Of a DNA stretch of 64,000 bases, positions 42,307 through 51,045 are shown in pieces (within the stretch, counting starts at the first letter, position 1; each line of letters begins with the position of its first letter). Origin of the DNA: Muribaculaceae bacterium. Its GTDB lineage: Bacteria > Bacillota > Clostridia > Lachnospirales > Lachnospiraceae. The notes beneath the pieces were generated by a model. The model was given only the letters and a program-made list of their open reading frames with translations, had not been told where the DNA came from and did not search any database. The position numbers were made by a program, and so were the translations under genes. The stretch is from positions 1 to 64,000 of the forward strand of contig JAMPCA010000007.1 in NCBI GenBank assembly GCA_023666425.1, read 5' to 3'.

Positions 42307-42825
42307 TTACTCTGCCTCCTCTACATACTGCGCTGCTCTTGTCCAGTCAGCATTTGCCGCTCCCGTGGGGTTGCCAGCCTCGTCATAGACTGCCATGGTG
42401 CACTCTTCCACCACCACCACGTCAAAATCCATATTCAGCCCCGCCGGAACCGTGATTGACGCCACCAGCGCCTCCTCTGTCACGCCGCCGGAGGGCACCG
42501 GATTTGCATAATACCAGTAACCGTCGCTCCCCTGGCTCCAGTTTGTGCCGCTGGCACTGATCGTATACTGGCTGCCTGCCAGCACTTTTACACGCACATA
42601 GCACGGCTGCAGACCGGAATTGCGAATGCGTATCGTCTTTTTCCAGTCCTTAAATTCTTCCTCCACCGTAGTCCTTGCACTGTCGAGGGAAACCCTGACT
42701 CCTCCCTTTGCCGTCGCGTAAGTGGTAAAATATGCCATTGCACTCTGGGCGGAAAATGTGGATACAAGCACTGCCGCCAGTACCGCCCCCACTGAAAATT
42801 TTATATTTTTCTTCAACCGCTTCAT
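42307..42825 (-). CDS. Secreted TasA/CalY-like protein with SipW-type signal peptide
   Basis: The 172-residue protein starts MKRLKKNIKFSVGAVLAAVL; I chose the ATG at 42825 over a GTG two codons earlier because GGGAGG spacing fits. The signal ends STFSAQSAMAYFTTYATAKG; the A-YFT motif after the cleavage site is diagnostic for the TasA/CalY group processed by SipW. The mature domain is beta-rich (KKTIRIRNSGLQPCYVRVKV) and ends AADWTRAAQYVEEAE-like without an anchor. Operon position between an accessory pilin and a second TasA-like gene supports assembly into a surface fibre. Confidence 0.78.
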   Translation of the reverse strand: MKRLKKNIKFSVGAVLAAVLVSTFSAQSAMAYFTTYATAKGGVRVSLDSARTTVEEEFKDWKKTIRIRNSGLQPCYVRVKVLAGSQYTISASGTNWSQGSDGYWYYANPVPSGGVTEEALVASITVPAGLNMDFDVVVVEECTMAVYDEAGNPTGAANADWTRAAQYVEEAE

Positions 42826-42839
42826 GCTCACCTCCCGGC

Positions 42840-43856
42840 TTACTGCCTGATACCGTTGACCGTGCTGGAATTATCCGTCTGCTGCGTCCAGCTGTAGCCG
42901 CTGCCATCATAGCTGAAATGATTGACAACTCCATTGCCATATACAAGCTTATCCGCGTATGCGTTCGTAAAATCTGCCTTCGCGGGCTCCCCCGCCTCCA
43001 GCTTCTCAATCGTTACCTTCGTCGGGGAAACAGCCGTGTAGCTCGCGCCGGAATAGACCTCTGTGACCACCACCCGGCTTCCCACCGGAAGACCGCTCAC
43101 GGTCACGGACTTTGACCCCTCCTGCGTAAAGGACAGCGAGACTACATTGCTGTACACCACTGTATTTCCATTGTAAACTTCTACATCAAACGCAAACAGC
43201 GGATTTCCCAGACTGGGATTATAGCCCTTTAAGGTCTTTGTAATCAAAACCTCTCCCGCCAGCGGGTTCCTTGTCGGCTTTAAGGTCACGGCAATCTGGT
43301 CGTACACCCACTCGTCCGGAAGCTGCCCCATGGAAAGCCAGGCGTTCTCCGGCGCTGAGATCAGTCCGCATGTAAAATCATAGGCATAGGCATCCGTCTG
43401 CACCGAATCCGCGAGAACCAGATACAGTCCGGTCGGCAGGTCAGATACACTTCCCACACCGTTTTTCAGTACGATTGCCGCATCTGCTTTTCCCGCGGCC
43501 GCATCCTTTTGCGCCAGCGCAGCGATTGCCTCCCAGTCGGAGGCCTTGCTGTCCGCCGTAATCGCGTCGAGACTGCTCTGTATATCCGTATAGCCATTTA
43601 CCGCCGTATAAGCCCCCGAGCGGCTGATATCTGCTATCCGGTAGAGCCTCGCGGTCACGTCCAGCTTCTTAAGCTCCGTGTAATCCTCCTCGTTGCTGAT
43701 GCTAATCTGCATAGAGCAGGAGCGCTGTGTGTCCACATAGCCCTGCGCCCATGTCTGCAGGGACGGAACGGTCAGAATCACGGCCAAAAGCAGCACAAGT
43801 CCCAGCCGCCTACGTTTTCTTCCGTTTGCTCTTCTTTCTGTCCGCTTTGCTTTCAT
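42840..43856 (-). CDS. Accessory pilin-like protein lacking a sorting signal
   Basis: The 338-residue protein starts at 43856 (MKAKRTERRANGRKRR), after GGGAGGGAAGAAG, and overlaps the sortase C gene by 47 bp. A signal peptide (LGLVLLLAVILTVPSLQTWA) precedes an N-terminal pilin-like domain (RLYRIADISRSGAYT, NGVGSVSDLPTGLYLVLAD) and a Cna-B/DUF7601-like domain (GEVLITKTLKGYNPSLGNPLFAFDV, VTVSGLPVGSRVVVTE). Such domains can form intramolecular isopeptide bonds. It ends NSSTVNGIRQ with no LPXTG, membrane segment or charged tail, which is odd for a pilin encoded between a sortase and its substrates. Confidence 0.75.
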   Translation of the reverse strand: MKAKRTERRANGRKRRRLGLVLLLAVILTVPSLQTWAQGYVDTQRSCSMQISISNEEDYTELKKLDVTARLYRIADISRSGAYTAVNGYTDIQSSLDAITADSKASDWEAIAALAQKDAAAGKADAAIVLKNGVGSVSDLPTGLYLVLADSVQTDAYAYDFTCGLISAPENAWLSMGQLPDEWVYDQIAVTLKPTRNPLAGEVLITKTLKGYNPSLGNPLFAFDVEVYNGNTVVYSNVVSLSFTQEGSKSVTVSGLPVGSRVVVTEVYSGASYTAVSPTKVTIEKLEAGEPAKADFTNAYADKLVYGNGVVNHFSYDGSGYSWTQQTDNSSTVNGIRQ

Positions 43857-44703
43857 CTTCTTCCCTCCCAAATGCATGTTCCAAAATATATTCCCAGTCA
43901 ATCAGACCGAGCAGCTTTCGCGCGATAATATATAAAACCAGAATGACCACTGTGAGAATGACCGCCTCATGGGTATAAGGCACCATGGACGCATCCTGCA
44001 CAATAATTCTTGCGTTCTCCTCATTTTCAATCCGGCGTCCCCGCACGAGCAGCCGGTGTGAATTTACCCCGTAGGGGGTACATGTGACCAGTGTACAGTA
44101 ATCCTGATTCCGGTCAATCTCCAGATCGTTCAGCTCGTTCGGCAGGACAATATGAATCTGGTCTACCTGATAGGTGAGTGTCCCCCCGAGAACACTGATC
44201 CGGAATATGTCTCCCTCCGTAAGCTGGTCTATATCTGTAAAAAGTCTTGCAGAGCTTAATCCCCGATGCCCGGATATCACGGCATGTGTACCGATACCTC
44301 CCACGGGCAGGGAGGAACCCTCTATATGTCCCACGGCAATCTGCAGCACCGTAGCGTCCGTCCCATGATAGATGGGGAGCTGTACCTGAATACTCGGAAT
44401 CTCCACATATCCCATGATTCCCGTTCCGGAAACATTCAGGATTCCCTCGTACTCTGCGTAATCCTCATCCGTCATAGTCCAGCGGTCGGCTTTCGTGAGC
44501 AGCCGCTTATTATACGCATCCGCCTCCTGCAGAATCGTCTGCCGCGACGTCTCGTCGATGCTGTCTACCGTATTTTGATAACTTGCGATGGCCCGGGACT
44601 GATGAAAAGAATTCCAGTAATCGCTCACTGTCGGATACAGCAGCAAGGAGAGCCCTACCACTAACACGATCACCAGTATGATTGTGGATAAATGCTTCTT
44701 CAT
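43810..44703 (-). CDS. Class C (pilus) sortase
   Basis: The 297-residue transpeptidase has an N-terminal TM helix (TIILVIVLVVGLSLLLY), a lid region, and GYVEIPSIQVQLPIYHGT, AVISGHRGLSSARLFTDI (catalytic His) and YCTLVTCTPYGVNSHRLLVRG (Cys and Arg). A second C-terminal TM (AVILTVVILVLYIIARKLL) and highly basic tail are typical for class C sortases, which polymerise pilins via backbone Lys and LPXTG. It directly follows the LPSTG backbone pilin gene. The 47-bp overlap with the next gene suggests coupling. Confidence 0.95.
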   Translation of the reverse strand: MKKHLSTIILVIVLVVGLSLLLYPTVSDYWNSFHQSRAIASYQNTVDSIDETSRQTILQEADAYNKRLLTKADRWTMTDEDYAEYEGILNVSGTGIMGYVEIPSIQVQLPIYHGTDATVLQIAVGHIEGSSLPVGGIGTHAVISGHRGLSSARLFTDIDQLTEGDIFRISVLGGTLTYQVDQIHIVLPNELNDLEIDRNQDYCTLVTCTPYGVNSHRLLVRGRRIENEENARIIVQDASMVPYTHEAVILTVVILVLYIIARKLLGLIDWEYILEHAFGREEDESKADRKKSKRKKT

Positions 44704-44716
44704 AGGGTTCTCCTTA

Positions 44717-44752
44717 CTGTTGCACCGGGAGGAAACTCCTCCCGGCCAACAG
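44717..44752 (-). promoter_or_regulatory. Intergenic hairpin between backbone pilin and sortase genes
   Basis: CTGTTG/CAACAG (outer) and CCGGGAGGA/TCCTCCCGG (inner) form a strong 36-nt hairpin with a three-base loop. There is no U-run on the minus strand, so it may be an mRNA stability or attenuation element that keeps pilin expression above sortase expression. Confidence 0.65.
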
Positions 44753-44764
44753 TATGTATTTCAA

Positions 44765-46252
44765 TTACTTACTTGCGCGTTTTCTTGCTACCAAAAAGAT
44801 CGCAGCTCCAAGAACAAGTACAATACCAACCACATAGATGAGCACTGTTCCAGCACCACCGGTCGAAGGAAGAACTGCTCCTGAGAAGTTTACAACGTCT
44901 GAGGAAAGAACACCCGTCGCCACATCTCCGCCAAATGCCAGAATCGCATCTCCCTCAGAGGTCTGGGTCGCGGTCAGCGAATCCAATGTAATCGTCTGCT
45001 CTCCGTGATTTGCAACTACCGTAAAGGTTACATCAGGAATGGAGTTGTAACCGTTCGGGGTCGTCGTCTCACTTAAAATATACACACCGTCGTCAATGTG
45101 TCCAAAGCTAAAGCTGGTCTGATCCTCCGAAATTTCTACACGGTCGATCGTCAGCTGTGTTCCGTCTACAAGCACCTTGTACAGTGTAAAGCCTGCACCT
45201 GCCAGCGGGTTGTTATCGCCATCTACCTTGTTGATCACTACATTGTAAGTGAATACGATAACCTTATCCTCCGGCGTCTGTCCTACATCGCCTTCCCCGG
45301 AAGCATTCGGATTGTTGGAGAACTCGAGATATACCTCGTTCGGGTTACCTGCAGCGCCAGCTACCGCCTCGCTGTTTAATACAGCGCTGTACTCTACCTC
45401 AACGGTAGTGTTCGCTGTGATCTCCTGACCCAGCGCCTTAATATCATCACATGCAAAGGTAATGCTCTTGCTTCCGTCTGCATTTGCCTCGACGGTCTTG
45501 GTAAAGCCCGTCACTGCCACACCGTTGATCATTACCGTATAAGCATCCCCATCTGTATAGGTAAGTCCCGCACTTAAAGTATCGTGGAACACCAGTCTGT
45601 AGGAGGCATAATCCGCCACATTGGAGGGCATGGTCGCCACCAGACGGAAGGGAACGGTATCCCCAAGGTCATAGTCTGCGGATTTCTGCCAGTCTGTCAG
45701 CTCATACTCTGTGGAATCGTTGATATCCTTTACCCACTTAGATACGGAGGGCACATCTGCCTTCGGGGTAATGGTTACATTCTTTACTACCTGCAGGATA
45801 TTTGCAGTATAAGCAGAACCGGTTCCGTCCTGGCTTCCTTCTGCATCCTTGATCAGATAATAGCCTGCCTTTGTTACCATAATACTATATTCGCCGTAAT
45901 CGTTTGTATCTGCAACGCCCGTCGGCACTGTCAGATACTGCGCCAGAATCTGTGCAGCTGACTCAGCCGCAACTGTTCCGTTTGCAAGCGACTCCGCATA
46001 CTCTGCGGCATTTCCAAGGGCGTCCTGCCCCTCTGCGGAGATTCCCTCTCCCCACTGAATGTTGGAAAGTGTGGTGCCGTCCTCGCTCAGCTCGCCCGCG
46101 AAAATCTGGTAAGCCTCGTAGACGTGTCCGCTCTCCTCATTCTGCACCGTAATCAGGTATCCGCTCTGCGTATCGGCGAATACCGTCATACTCATTGCCA
46201 GTGTCAGTACAAACACCAGCATTGCTGCAACGACTCTTCTTGCTTTCTTCAT
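44765..46252 (-). CDS. Backbone pilin, SpaA-type, LPSTG-anchored
   Basis: A 495-residue pilus shaft protein. A signal peptide (RRVVAAMLVFVLTLAMSMTVFA) is followed by an N-terminal domain ending VVKNVTITPKADVPS; Lys ~164 in ITPK is the likely pilin-motif Lys. A middle isopeptide domain (YDLGDTVPFRLVATMPSNV) follows. A SpaA/Cna-B domain shows VVINKVDGDNNPLAGAGFTLYKV and the E-box YILSETTTPNGY. The sorting signal is VLPSTGGAGTVLIYVVG plus TM and RKRASK. Sortase C would join LPST to the Lys of the next subunit. AGGAGAG precedes the ATG; it is 12 bp downstream of the large adhesin gene. Confidence 0.95.
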   Translation of the reverse strand: MKKARRVVAAMLVFVLTLAMSMTVFADTQSGYLITVQNEESGHVYEAYQIFAGELSEDGTTLSNIQWGEGISAEGQDALGNAAEYAESLANGTVAAESAAQILAQYLTVPTGVADTNDYGEYSIMVTKAGYYLIKDAEGSQDGTGSAYTANILQVVKNVTITPKADVPSVSKWVKDINDSTEYELTDWQKSADYDLGDTVPFRLVATMPSNVADYASYRLVFHDTLSAGLTYTDGDAYTVMINGVAVTGFTKTVEANADGSKSITFACDDIKALGQEITANTTVEVEYSAVLNSEAVAGAAGNPNEVYLEFSNNPNASGEGDVGQTPEDKVIVFTYNVVINKVDGDNNPLAGAGFTLYKVLVDGTQLTIDRVEISEDQTSFSFGHIDDGVYILSETTTPNGYNSIPDVTFTVVANHGEQTITLDSLTATQTSEGDAILAFGGDVATGVLSSDVVNFSGAVLPSTGGAGTVLIYVVGIVLVLGAAIFLVARKRASK

Positions 46253-46264
46253 GTTCCTCTCTCC

Positions 46265-49200
46265 TTAATATTTGTGCTGTTTTTTGCATCTATATACAAT
46301 GGAAAACACTCCCGCAAGCACTAATAGCAGCATTCCTCCATATGTATAACATTTTGTTCCCATACCTCCGGTGGCCGGAAGCACATACGAATTTTCCTTA
46401 TTCGTAATGATGATGGTTCCGCTCGCCGCCGCGACGTCCCTCGCCGCGCTATAGCTCTCCCCGTCCTCCGTATTGGAGTAGGAGACCAGATAATGTCCGG
46501 TAGAGTTTGAAGTGTTCCCCTGGGTGCTCACGCCGACTTCCTCCACATAATACTGGTATAGCTGCTCATTTCCCGCCGCATCCCAGTAGCTCTTTGTCAG
46601 ATGGCCGAAGGTAAAGCTCCACGCCTTCTGTGTATCGAAGTCGATGGTTGTCGTATCATTTCCCTGATAGGGCACCAGCTCCGGCTCCCCGCTTTCGCCC
46701 AGCCGGTACAGCCGGACGTAAATCGTTCCATAATTGCGCTCCACTGCCGCGCCGTCAGAACCCTGCCAGCGTTTCTCCACCGTCAGTTCGGTAACATCCG
46801 GCGTATTTTCTATAATAGAGCGTTTATTGACCGACCACAGATTGACCGGCTCATTGATCAGTCCGCCGCTCTCGCCGCCGCTCCGCAGATCCAGCTGCTT
46901 CTCCGGGGGCAGCTTAAACTTAGAGTCCGCCGTTGCATAGTAAAAATAGTATTTGGGCGGATCCTTCTCGGTCAGATAGCCGTCCGGCGCTGTGGTTTCC
47001 TGAATATAGTACAGCGTATCCTTCTTGAAGAGCGCCGTGTTATCCGCTCCCTTGTCTGTCTTAAACTTTATGTAGATCTTGCCCTCTGCGTTGGTGGTTC
47101 GCGAGTCGATCTGTATATCCCCGCCGTCCTCCGCATACTGGTAGATTGCAAACTCTGCTCCCGGAAGCTGCAGGGCATAATTACCGCGCTCCACCTTCAC
47201 GATCTCGTAGGTGCACTCCGTCTTGATTCCTCCGGAAGTGCCGGACTTTTTCCACTGTTCGCGGATCACCTCGCCCGTCTGCGTATTCTGCACTCCCACC
47301 AGCTCCACACGGTTGTCAAAGGTCATGGGCGGATCGCTCACACCCGGAATGCTGGTAATCGACTCCGCATACTCCTTCCACTCCTTGAAGTTACCGGAGA
47401 TTGCATATTCGTAATCCAGAATCAGCGGTGTGCCGTCTGGTATTTTCGCCACTATGGTGTAGCGGTTGCTGCTCACATCTCCCGCCTCGGGATCCCAGTA
47501 AGACTGATAACCGTCATACTCCTTCGCCTCGCAGGTATAGCTCCACTGGGAAGCGGCAAGCTCCTGCCCCTTGCTGTAACTGATATTGCCCTCGCCGTCC
47601 TCGTTCGCCTCCGCATAATACAGCTTCACCTTTTCCAGATTCAGCTCTGCCTTCGCTTCCAGAGGAAACGCCAGCTGGTTCGGCCACACATACCTGCCGA
47701 TGGCAAGCTCATCCTTAAGCTCTATTGTTCCGCTGTCCGAGTATTTTCTTGCCGCCGGATTGATAACGACGGAATACTTCACGCTCTGCTTATTATAATC
47801 CCAGCTTCCGGTCTTGGAGAGTACCCGCACATCGGGCTCCGGCTCCTTTTCCTTCGTCCAGTTCTGAATCTGTACATTGGAGGGAATCTCCTTATCCGCC
47901 TCCCACAGCGTCGCACTGTTCTCGAAGGCTATGGTCTCTCCGACTTCCAGCTCCTCCAGATTCTCCACCACACAGCGATAGGTGATGGTGAAAGTATCCT
48001 CGGAGCTAAAATAGTTCTCCCCATTGTCAAATTCTACATTGATCACACCGTCCTCAACCCAGTAGGTACAGCTTAGGGTGCTGCTGCCGACTGTCCGCGT
48101 AACCTTCTCCTCCTCCGGCATAATATCCGCAAGGCTTCCCTTTGGTGTGCCGAGGAAGATTGCCGTGAGTGCGATTCCCTCCGGCAGACGGTCTGTCACC
48201 CGGAGCTTCTTGTAGGTATTGTCCAGATCCGGCGCCACCTTCACCTTCCATGTAAGCGCACCGTCGGAATTGGAAATATCGCTGGCTCCCGTTCCTCCGC
48301 TCTCATCTGTCTTGATAATGCCTCCCCGGGAGAAGGTATAGCCGCTGGACACCTCCTTGGGCGTCTCAATGTAAGCGTAGTTGATATAGTACTGCGTCTC
48401 TCCAAAGGCAGCCGCACCGCTCACATCTATGAATGTGGAATAATCAAATACAAACTCTCCGCTGTCCGGTTTCGCTATCTGCCGCTTTGCTTCTATATAA
48501 AAGGCATAGTATTTGCTATTCTCATCTCCGGCCGGAAATACGGTATACCCCGCCTTTGTACTATCCGGGTCGCGGTAATCCTTTTTCAGCAGGCCTCCGT
48601 TTGCAGATACATACAGTGTCCAGTCGTCGCCCAGCACCCGCTGCAGCTCTTCCATCTGGCTGTAGCTCATATACTGAACCGAGCCCTTGTCACCGTTAAA
48701 GTAGTCGAAAATCCGGGTTCCCTCTGATATATCTCCGCCCATCACCGTAAGCCTGGTCTTCCACGCCTGTGTGATGGTATTTTCATCGACCACGGCATAG
48801 CTTCCGTTCCGGTTCTTACTGATATTGTACAGCTCCACCGCAGCCGTCCCCGTCGCGACGCTGCCTCCTTCCGCATCGAGCAGAGTCACTGTGTTGCGGA
48901 TTCTTGAGGTACTCGTCTGCCCCACGGAGGTCTGGTAAGAAATACTGTAGCCGTTGAGATTAGGCTTCCCATTGACCTCGAAGAAATCGATGCTCGTCAC
49001 CTTGCCGGAATCCGAGACATTGATGCGGTACTCGCCCTCCACAATCTTCGTTCCGTCCGAATGCGTAATTTTAAGCCCCTTTGCATCTGCCTGCCCGAAC
49101 ATCGTATCTGTGAGCTTATAGCCCGCGAGGTTCACACCCGTATTGTGTATGCTGATACTCCATGCCGCCGTGCCGTCTGTGAGTCTTCCGTACTTAGAGA

Positions 49201-50422
49201 CAGTGCAGCTCTGGTTATGGCTGATTCTAAAGGAACAGTCGCAGACATCCTTCACCGGCTTGCCGGTCCACACATCCTCGCCCGACACCGTCACCTGATT
49301 GTTCACAGTCCGGCTTCCCTGCTCCCAGCTGTTGACAGCGTAACTGTACTTAATCTCATAGTACTCGCCCTGCATACGGCCGTTTCCGTCGCTGTGCGCT
49401 TCGTTCAGCCCCGGCAGCTCCAGCTTAAATCCATTCCCGTCCCTGCGAACGCTTATGTCGGAGACGACAAGCTCCTCCATCTGGCTCACGTCATAACAGT
49501 CCAGCCAGTCCTCCATGACCGCGCTGTTGTAGATACCGCTCCACCGCCCGATGCTCTCAAGCTGAAAGCTTGCCACATCCAGCATCTGATCCTTATCGGT
49601 CAAAACATCGGAGACCGTAATCATATCCGGCGTCCCCTTGAGGGAATAAATCTTAAGCGTATAGGCCACCCGGTTATTGACCGTATCCTCCGCCGCGGAT
49701 TTCTTGACCAGCAGATCGTAATTCAGGCTCACGTCCTCTGCGGGGAGCTTAATCTCGGATGGATTAACAATAAGCTCATACAAATCCGTAAATCTGATAG
49801 AAAGCTGTTCGGTCTTGGCAATCAGCCGGGAACCAAACTGGGCGTCGAACTGTACATATCCTTCCACCCACTCCCCCGGCGTCCCGGAAAACTGTGCGAG
49901 AATCCGGTATTCCCTGCTGTCTGCGTCATACACCAGACGATAGCGGCCTTTCAGGCTGCCGCCCTCGACTGCCATATCGTAGGCGTCTCTTCCGCTGCTC
50001 TCGGGATTTAGAAGCTCCTCCGGGATCTGCACCTCATCCGGGCATGTAAACACATAGAGGCTGGAGGTATCCAGCATGGAGCCGTCATCAAAACGGAAAT
50101 CCAGATGAAGATCCGATACAGAGACTGTCTCATTGCTCTTGTTATATGTATAGGAGTCCGCTGTCACATTCGTGACAAACTCATCAAGCGAACGATCCTC
50201 CCCCTGCTGGGAGAAGGCTACCGGAACTCCGTCGTAAGTCTCCATCGTAAGCTCCACGGCCTCCGTATTATCCCCGGTCGTCGCGGAGGCGGGTCCCGTC
50301 AACAGCCGCATGGTTCCCGCCAGAACCACCAGTGCGACCAGAACGACGATCTCCCACCACAATCTTGTATTTTTCTGCTTGGACAAACGCTTTTCGCTCT
50401 GTTTTATCAGATCCTTATCCAC
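46265..50422 (-). CDS. Very large pilus tip/adhesin with isopeptide-type domains, LPATG-anchored
   Basis: A 1385-residue surface protein. GTG start at 50422 (VDKDLIKQSEKRLSK) with AGGAGGG upstream. The first TM/signal (WWEIVVLVALVVLAGTMRLL) is followed by many beta-sandwich segments, including DUF11/isopeptide-type repeats (ITYRCVVENLEELEVGETIA, VKYSVVINPAARKYSDSGTI). Near the C-terminus are a SpaA-like domain (YEIVKVERGNYALQLPGAEF, YYIQETTAPDGY) and a Cna-B-like domain (LTVEKRWQGSDGAAVERNYG). The sorting motif is YVLPATGGMGTKCYTYGG plus TM. Its size and place before the shaft pilin fit a tip or minor pilin. The ligand is unknown. Confidence 0.9.
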   Translation of the reverse strand: MDKDLIKQSEKRLSKQKNTRLWWEIVVLVALVVLAGTMRLLTGPASATTGDNTEAVELTMETYDGVPVAFSQQGEDRSLDEFVTNVTADSYTYNKSNETVSVSDLHLDFRFDDGSMLDTSSLYVFTCPDEVQIPEELLNPESSGRDAYDMAVEGGSLKGRYRLVYDADSREYRILAQFSGTPGEWVEGYVQFDAQFGSRLIAKTEQLSIRFTDLYELIVNPSEIKLPAEDVSLNYDLLVKKSAAEDTVNNRVAYTLKIYSLKGTPDMITVSDVLTDKDQMLDVASFQLESIGRWSGIYNSAVMEDWLDCYDVSQMEELVVSDISVRRDGNGFKLELPGLNEAHSDGNGRMQGEYYEIKYSYAVNSWEQGSRTVNNQVTVSGEDVWTGKPVKDVCDCSFRISHNQSCTVSKYGRLTDGTAAWSISIHNTGVNLAGYKLTDTMFGQADAKGLKITHSDGTKIVEGEYRINVSDSGKVTSIDFFEVNGKPNLNGYSISYQTSVGQTSTSRIRNTVTLLDAEGGSVATGTAAVELYNISKNRNGSYAVVDENTITQAWKTRLTVMGGDISEGTRIFDYFNGDKGSVQYMSYSQMEELQRVLGDDWTLYVSANGGLLKKDYRDPDSTKAGYTVFPAGDENSKYYAFYIEAKRQIAKPDSGEFVFDYSTFIDVSGAAAFGETQYYINYAYIETPKEVSSGYTFSRGGIIKTDESGGTGASDISNSDGALTWKVKVAPDLDNTYKKLRVTDRLPEGIALTAIFLGTPKGSLADIMPEEEKVTRTVGSSTLSCTYWVEDGVINVEFDNGENYFSSEDTFTITYRCVVENLEELEVGETIAFENSATLWEADKEIPSNVQIQNWTKEKEPEPDVRVLSKTGSWDYNKQSVKYSVVINPAARKYSDSGTIELKDELAIGRYVWPNQLAFPLEAKAELNLEKVKLYYAEANEDGEGNISYSKGQELAASQWSYTCEAKEYDGYQSYWDPEAGDVSSNRYTIVAKIPDGTPLILDYEYAISGNFKEWKEYAESITSIPGVSDPPMTFDNRVELVGVQNTQTGEVIREQWKKSGTSGGIKTECTYEIVKVERGNYALQLPGAEFAIYQYAEDGGDIQIDSRTTNAEGKIYIKFKTDKGADNTALFKKDTLYYIQETTAPDGYLTEKDPPKYYFYYATADSKFKLPPEKQLDLRSGGESGGLINEPVNLWSVNKRSIIENTPDVTELTVEKRWQGSDGAAVERNYGTIYVRLYRLGESGEPELVPYQGNDTTTIDFDTQKAWSFTFGHLTKSYWDAAGNEQLYQYYVEEVGVSTQGNTSNSTGHYLVSYSNTEDGESYSAARDVAAASGTIIITNKENSYVLPATGGMGTKCYTYGGMLLLVLAGVFSIVYRCKKQHKY

Positions 50423-50451
50423 GCTTCACCCTCCTACTGCCTGTCATTCCG

Positions 50452-51045
50452 CTACTTTACTCCGCCAAACCGATTGAATGGCCAGACGCAATACTTTACC
50501 TTCCCGACAATCTGCTCCTCGGAAATACACCCCATGGAGGTATTTCTCGAATCCAGGGAAACGCTCCGGTGGTCTCCCATCACAAAAATCCGCTCCTCCG
50601 GCACCTGATAGGGAAGTTCGATATTACAGTCCCCCAGTGCCTTCTCGTTCAGATAAGGCTCATCAATCGCGATATCGTTTACATATACCGTGCCATCCTC
50701 GGAAATATTCACCCAGTCTCCCGCCCGGGCGATCACCCGCTTCACTAACAGCTTGTTATTATAATAAAATGCAATTACATCCCCGGTCGTATAATCATCC
50801 AGCTTCGATGCGACCAGAATCTGCCCTTCCGCAAGGGTCGGGCTCATGGAGCTGCCCGTCACCTGCATCACCGGAAGCCACAGATTCGCAATCAGAATCG
50901 CGATCGCCGCCGCTACAAGCAGAGTCCCTGCCGTGTTGGACAGCGTCCCCGCAAACTTTTGATTGTACTTGACTCTCCGCAGCTCATCTCTGAGCTCCCG
51001 CACCCGCAGGTCGGCATTCTTTGCGTCTTTTTCCTTTCTATCCAT
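50452..51045 (-). CDS. lepB: Signal peptidase I, LepB-type
   Basis: A 197-residue membrane peptidase. TM helix LLVAAAIAILIANLWLPV, then GSSMSPTLAEGQILVAS (catalytic Ser), YYNNKLLVKRVIARAGD (Lys) and FVMGDHRSVSLDSRNTSMG (box E). This Ser-Lys type contrasts with the SipW-like module at the other end of the operon. Pilus operons often carry a dedicated signal peptidase. It overlaps the coiled-coil gene by 8 bp, and the adhesin gene follows 29 bp later. Confidence 0.95.
   Translation of the reverse strand: MDRKEKDAKNADLRVRELRDELRRVKYNQKFAGTLSNTAGTLLVAAAIAILIANLWLPVMQVTGSSMSPTLAEGQILVASKLDDYTTGDVIAFYYNNKLLVKRVIARAGDWVNISEDGTVYVNDIAIDEPYLNEKALGDCNIELPYQVPEERIFVMGDHRSVSLDSRNTSMGCISEEQIVGKVKYCVWPFNRFGGVK

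Noticed and set aside
46601-48076. 491-codon plus-strand ORF
   Set aside because: Antisense to the large LPATG adhesin, with no signal or motif.
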